From: Maribacter sp. 1_MG-2023
GTDB lineage: Bacteria > Bacteroidota > Bacteroidia > Flavobacteriales > Flavobacteriaceae
NCBI RefSeq assembly: GCF_030547005.1
Contig: NZ_JAUOPN010000001.1
Span: 124,001-188,000, forward strand
DNA: 64,000 bases
Direction: 5' to 3'
Positions 62,702 through 64,000 of the stretch are shown here, piece after piece; position 1 is the first letter of the stretch; every line of letters begins with the position of its first letter. The translations under genes were made by a program, and so were the position numbers. Below the pieces are notes generated by a model. It ran no database searches and was not told where the DNA came from. It worked only from the letters and a program-made list of their open reading frames with translations.

Positions 62702-63004
62702 TTAATCTGCAAAGATTTCAAAGTGAGTAACTTGTTCTGGAAAATCGATAAGATATTTTTTGTCTTCTGGATAATATTTTGCTATTTCATAATCTTGACC
62801 TGCAAAATTTTTAATGACTTCTAAGTTCTCCCAGACAGTTATGAGTTTAAAGTATGCGTATTGATGGTCAGAATTTTTTAAAAACATTAATTTAATGAAT
62901 CCTGAGGTTTTGCTATAATCAGGAATAGCACGACTCTTCATAAAATCTTCATATTCAACAAGATGTTCTATTTTGGTTTTACCTTCCCAAATTCGTGCAA
63001 TCAT
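62702..63004 (-). CDS. ABM-domain protein (antibiotic biosynthesis monooxygenase-like)
   Basis: 100 residues. IARIWEGKTKIEHLVEYEDF and YFKLITVWENLEVIKNFAGQ fit the dimeric alpha-beta-barrel ABM fold. Such proteins are heme-degrading or cofactor-free monooxygenases, or simply unknown. It overlaps the SRPBCC gene stop by 4 bp and lies 21 bp from the glucosidase gene on the same strand, suggesting one transcript. Confidence 0.75.
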   Translation of the reverse strand: MIARIWEGKTKIEHLVEYEDFMKSRAIPDYSKTSGFIKLMFLKNSDHQYAYFKLITVWENLEVIKNFAGQDYEIAKYYPEDKKYLIDFPEQVTHFEIFAD

Positions 63005-63492
63005 GCTTTCGTTGTTTTAAACGTTGTTATCTGTTTCCATTTATCAGATTCGGCAAATTGTTTAATGGTAGTGTTTCGTTTCGCCAACAAATCTGTCATA
63101 TATTTCTTCAGGAATAAGTTATCTGCAATTTTTCCTAAAAATCCCAATGGTGATTGGTAGTCAAAATAATCAATCATCAATGTCCCATTTTTATGATTTT
63201 CAAAATGATGCTCGTGTTTAAAGCTTTTGAAAATACCTTTTACCATTTCATCAGAAAAGAAATTAGGGTATTCGAATTCGGTTATTTTAGTAGTTAAATT
63301 TTGATTAATGCCAAAATGTCTAGCGCGCCAAGTAATCCATTCGTTTAATCCAATTAACCCGCTTGTAACTCCGGCAATAGCTTCTTCGTCTGTATGCTCT
63401 GTAGAAATTTTATGAAGATCGATACTCCTCGATAAATCAAAGACAATTTCTTTCTTTGCATTTATCAGAGTTTTAAGTACAATCTTTGGCAT
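63001..63492 (-). CDS. SRPBCC-family protein
   Basis: 163 residues. It begins PKIVLKTLINAKKEIVFDLS, the START/SRPBCC lipid-binding opening, and continues with ITEFEYPNFFSDEMVKGIFK and a beta-strand pair HHFENHKNGTLMIDYFDYQS. Members bind hydrophobic ligands; some are annotated as cell-division or cyclase proteins. It is 12 bp from ftsE and translationally coupled (4-bp overlap) to the ABM gene. Confidence 0.75.
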   Translation of the reverse strand: MPKIVLKTLINAKKEIVFDLSRSIDLHKISTEHTDEEAIAGVTSGLIGLNEWITWRARHFGINQNLTTKITEFEYPNFFSDEMVKGIFKSFKHEHHFENHKNGTLMIDYFDYQSPLGFLGKIADNLFLKKYMTDLLAKRNTTIKQFAESDKWKQITTFKTTKA

Positions 63493-63504
63493 ATATTTAA
63501 GTGT

Positions 63505-64000
63505 CTAAACCGCTCTCTGCACCACCTCAAATACTTTGTTAGCGTCGCACTTAATTGTTTTAGATGGGAATTTTAGTATTAATGCGTAATCATGGGTTGC
63601 CATCAAAATAGTTCTTCCAGATTTATTGATTTCCTGTAATACCTTCATAACCTCTACACTGGTTTGTGGATCAAGGTTTCCGGTTGGCTCATCGGCAATA
63701 ATCAGTTCTGGGTCATTTAATAATGCACGTGCAATGGCAATACGTTGTTGTTCCCCACCAGAAAGTTCGTGCGGAAACTTAAATCCCTTGGTTTTCATAC
63801 CCACTTTTTCAAGCACGTTTGATACTTGGGTATCCATTTTAACCTTATCTGTCCAGCCAGTTGCCTTCAAAACAAAAGCCATATTTTGGTTGATATTTCG
63901 GTCTGGTAGTAGTTTGAAATCTTGAAAAACAATACCTAGTTTTCTACGTAAAAACGGAATATCTTTTTCCTTCAATGTTTTAAGGTCGAAGTCAACTACA
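63505..64000 (-). CDS. ftsE: FtsE cell-division ABC ATPase, partial at right edge
   Basis: 165 visible residues of the C-terminal part; the N-terminus and Walker A lie beyond the right edge. Visible are [20 protein letters not shown], the Q loop FQDFKLLP, the signature [16 protein letters not shown], Walker [13 protein letters not shown] and the H loop MATHDYALI. The DFKLL and TGNLDPQ segments are characteristic of FtsE. With FtsX it activates peptidoglycan hydrolases at the septum. Confidence 0.85.
   Translation of the reverse strand, partial: VVDFDLKTLKEKDIPFLRRKLGIVFQDFKLLPDRNINQNMAFVLKATGWTDKVKMDTQVSNVLEKVGMKTKGFKFPHELSGGEQQRIAIARALLNDPELIIADEPTGNLDPQTSVEVMKVLQEINKSGRTILMATHDYALILKFPSKTIKCDANKVFEVVQRAV

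Noticed and set aside
1..64000. CRISPR array
   Set aside because: No regularly spaced direct repeats of 25-40 bp with unique spacers were seen; the repeat cluster at 5571-5772 is too short and irregular.

Overview
The window reads as a low-GC Bacteroidota chromosome, most likely a marine Flavobacteriaceae (Maribacter/Zobellia-like by general impression; genus not proven). Support: promoters of the Bacteroidota type (TAnnTTTG, e.g. before typA, kdsA, pldA and the 36.7 kb lipoprotein gene), almost no strong Shine-Dalgarno sites, a tmRNA whose tag reads GENNYALAA, and typical families such as DUF4173, DcaP and MGH1-like glucosidases.

Region 1 (1-8.4 kb) is an accessory island. Nearly all genes are on the minus strand: HTH_17/excisionase-like protein, SF3-type helicase, TOPRIM primase, MobC, MOB relaxase, a coiled-coil membrane protein, ParA and a ribbon-helix-helix partner, plus unknown genes. 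This is a mobilizable element with its own replication and partition genes. It abuts the 3' end of ssrA (tmRNA, 8467-8866, minus), a known type of integration target. No integrase is visible, so the far end lies left of the window. The island also holds a candidate oriT beside mobC, an iteron-like repeat cluster between the primase and helicase genes, and a 115-nt structure of five nested inverted-repeat arms at 1535-1649.

Region 2 (9-37.4 kb) is mostly core: an AlaDH/saccharopine-dehydrogenase-like enzyme; a membrane-protein cluster with a winged-helix regulator and two near-identical palindromes; pldA; kdsA; three tandem paralogous secreted proteins; typA/bipA; an SDR enzyme; a polyphosphate/ROK glucokinase; the glyoxylate shunt (aceB, aceA) with a divergent RamB/ScfR-type regulator; and a TetR-led redox/stress set (AhpD-like, GAPDH variant, EthD, DsbA/FrnE, peroxiredoxin-like, DoxX, HAD dehalogenase).

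Region 3 (37.5-49.6 kb) looks acquired and partly decaying. It is bordered on the left by an IS3-family transposase remnant with an internal deletion and on the right by an orphan coding fragment. Between them are three paralogous secreted amidohydrolases, a DcaP-like porin, an HdeD-like protein, a DUF5335-like protein, a serine hydrolase lipoprotein and outer-membrane proteins. Two genes carry apparent single-base frameshifts. The set suggests import and periplasmic hydrolysis of an amide- or peptide-like substrate.

Region 4 (49.6-64 kb) holds an Lrp/AsnC regulator divergent from a histidine-decarboxylase-like gene around a 16-bp palindrome, a PAS histidine kinase, a GNAT acetyltransferase, an APC permease, two convergent paralogous MGH1/GH63-like glucosidases of about 876 residues, a monooxygenase-domain protein, an SRPBCC protein and ftsE running off the right edge.
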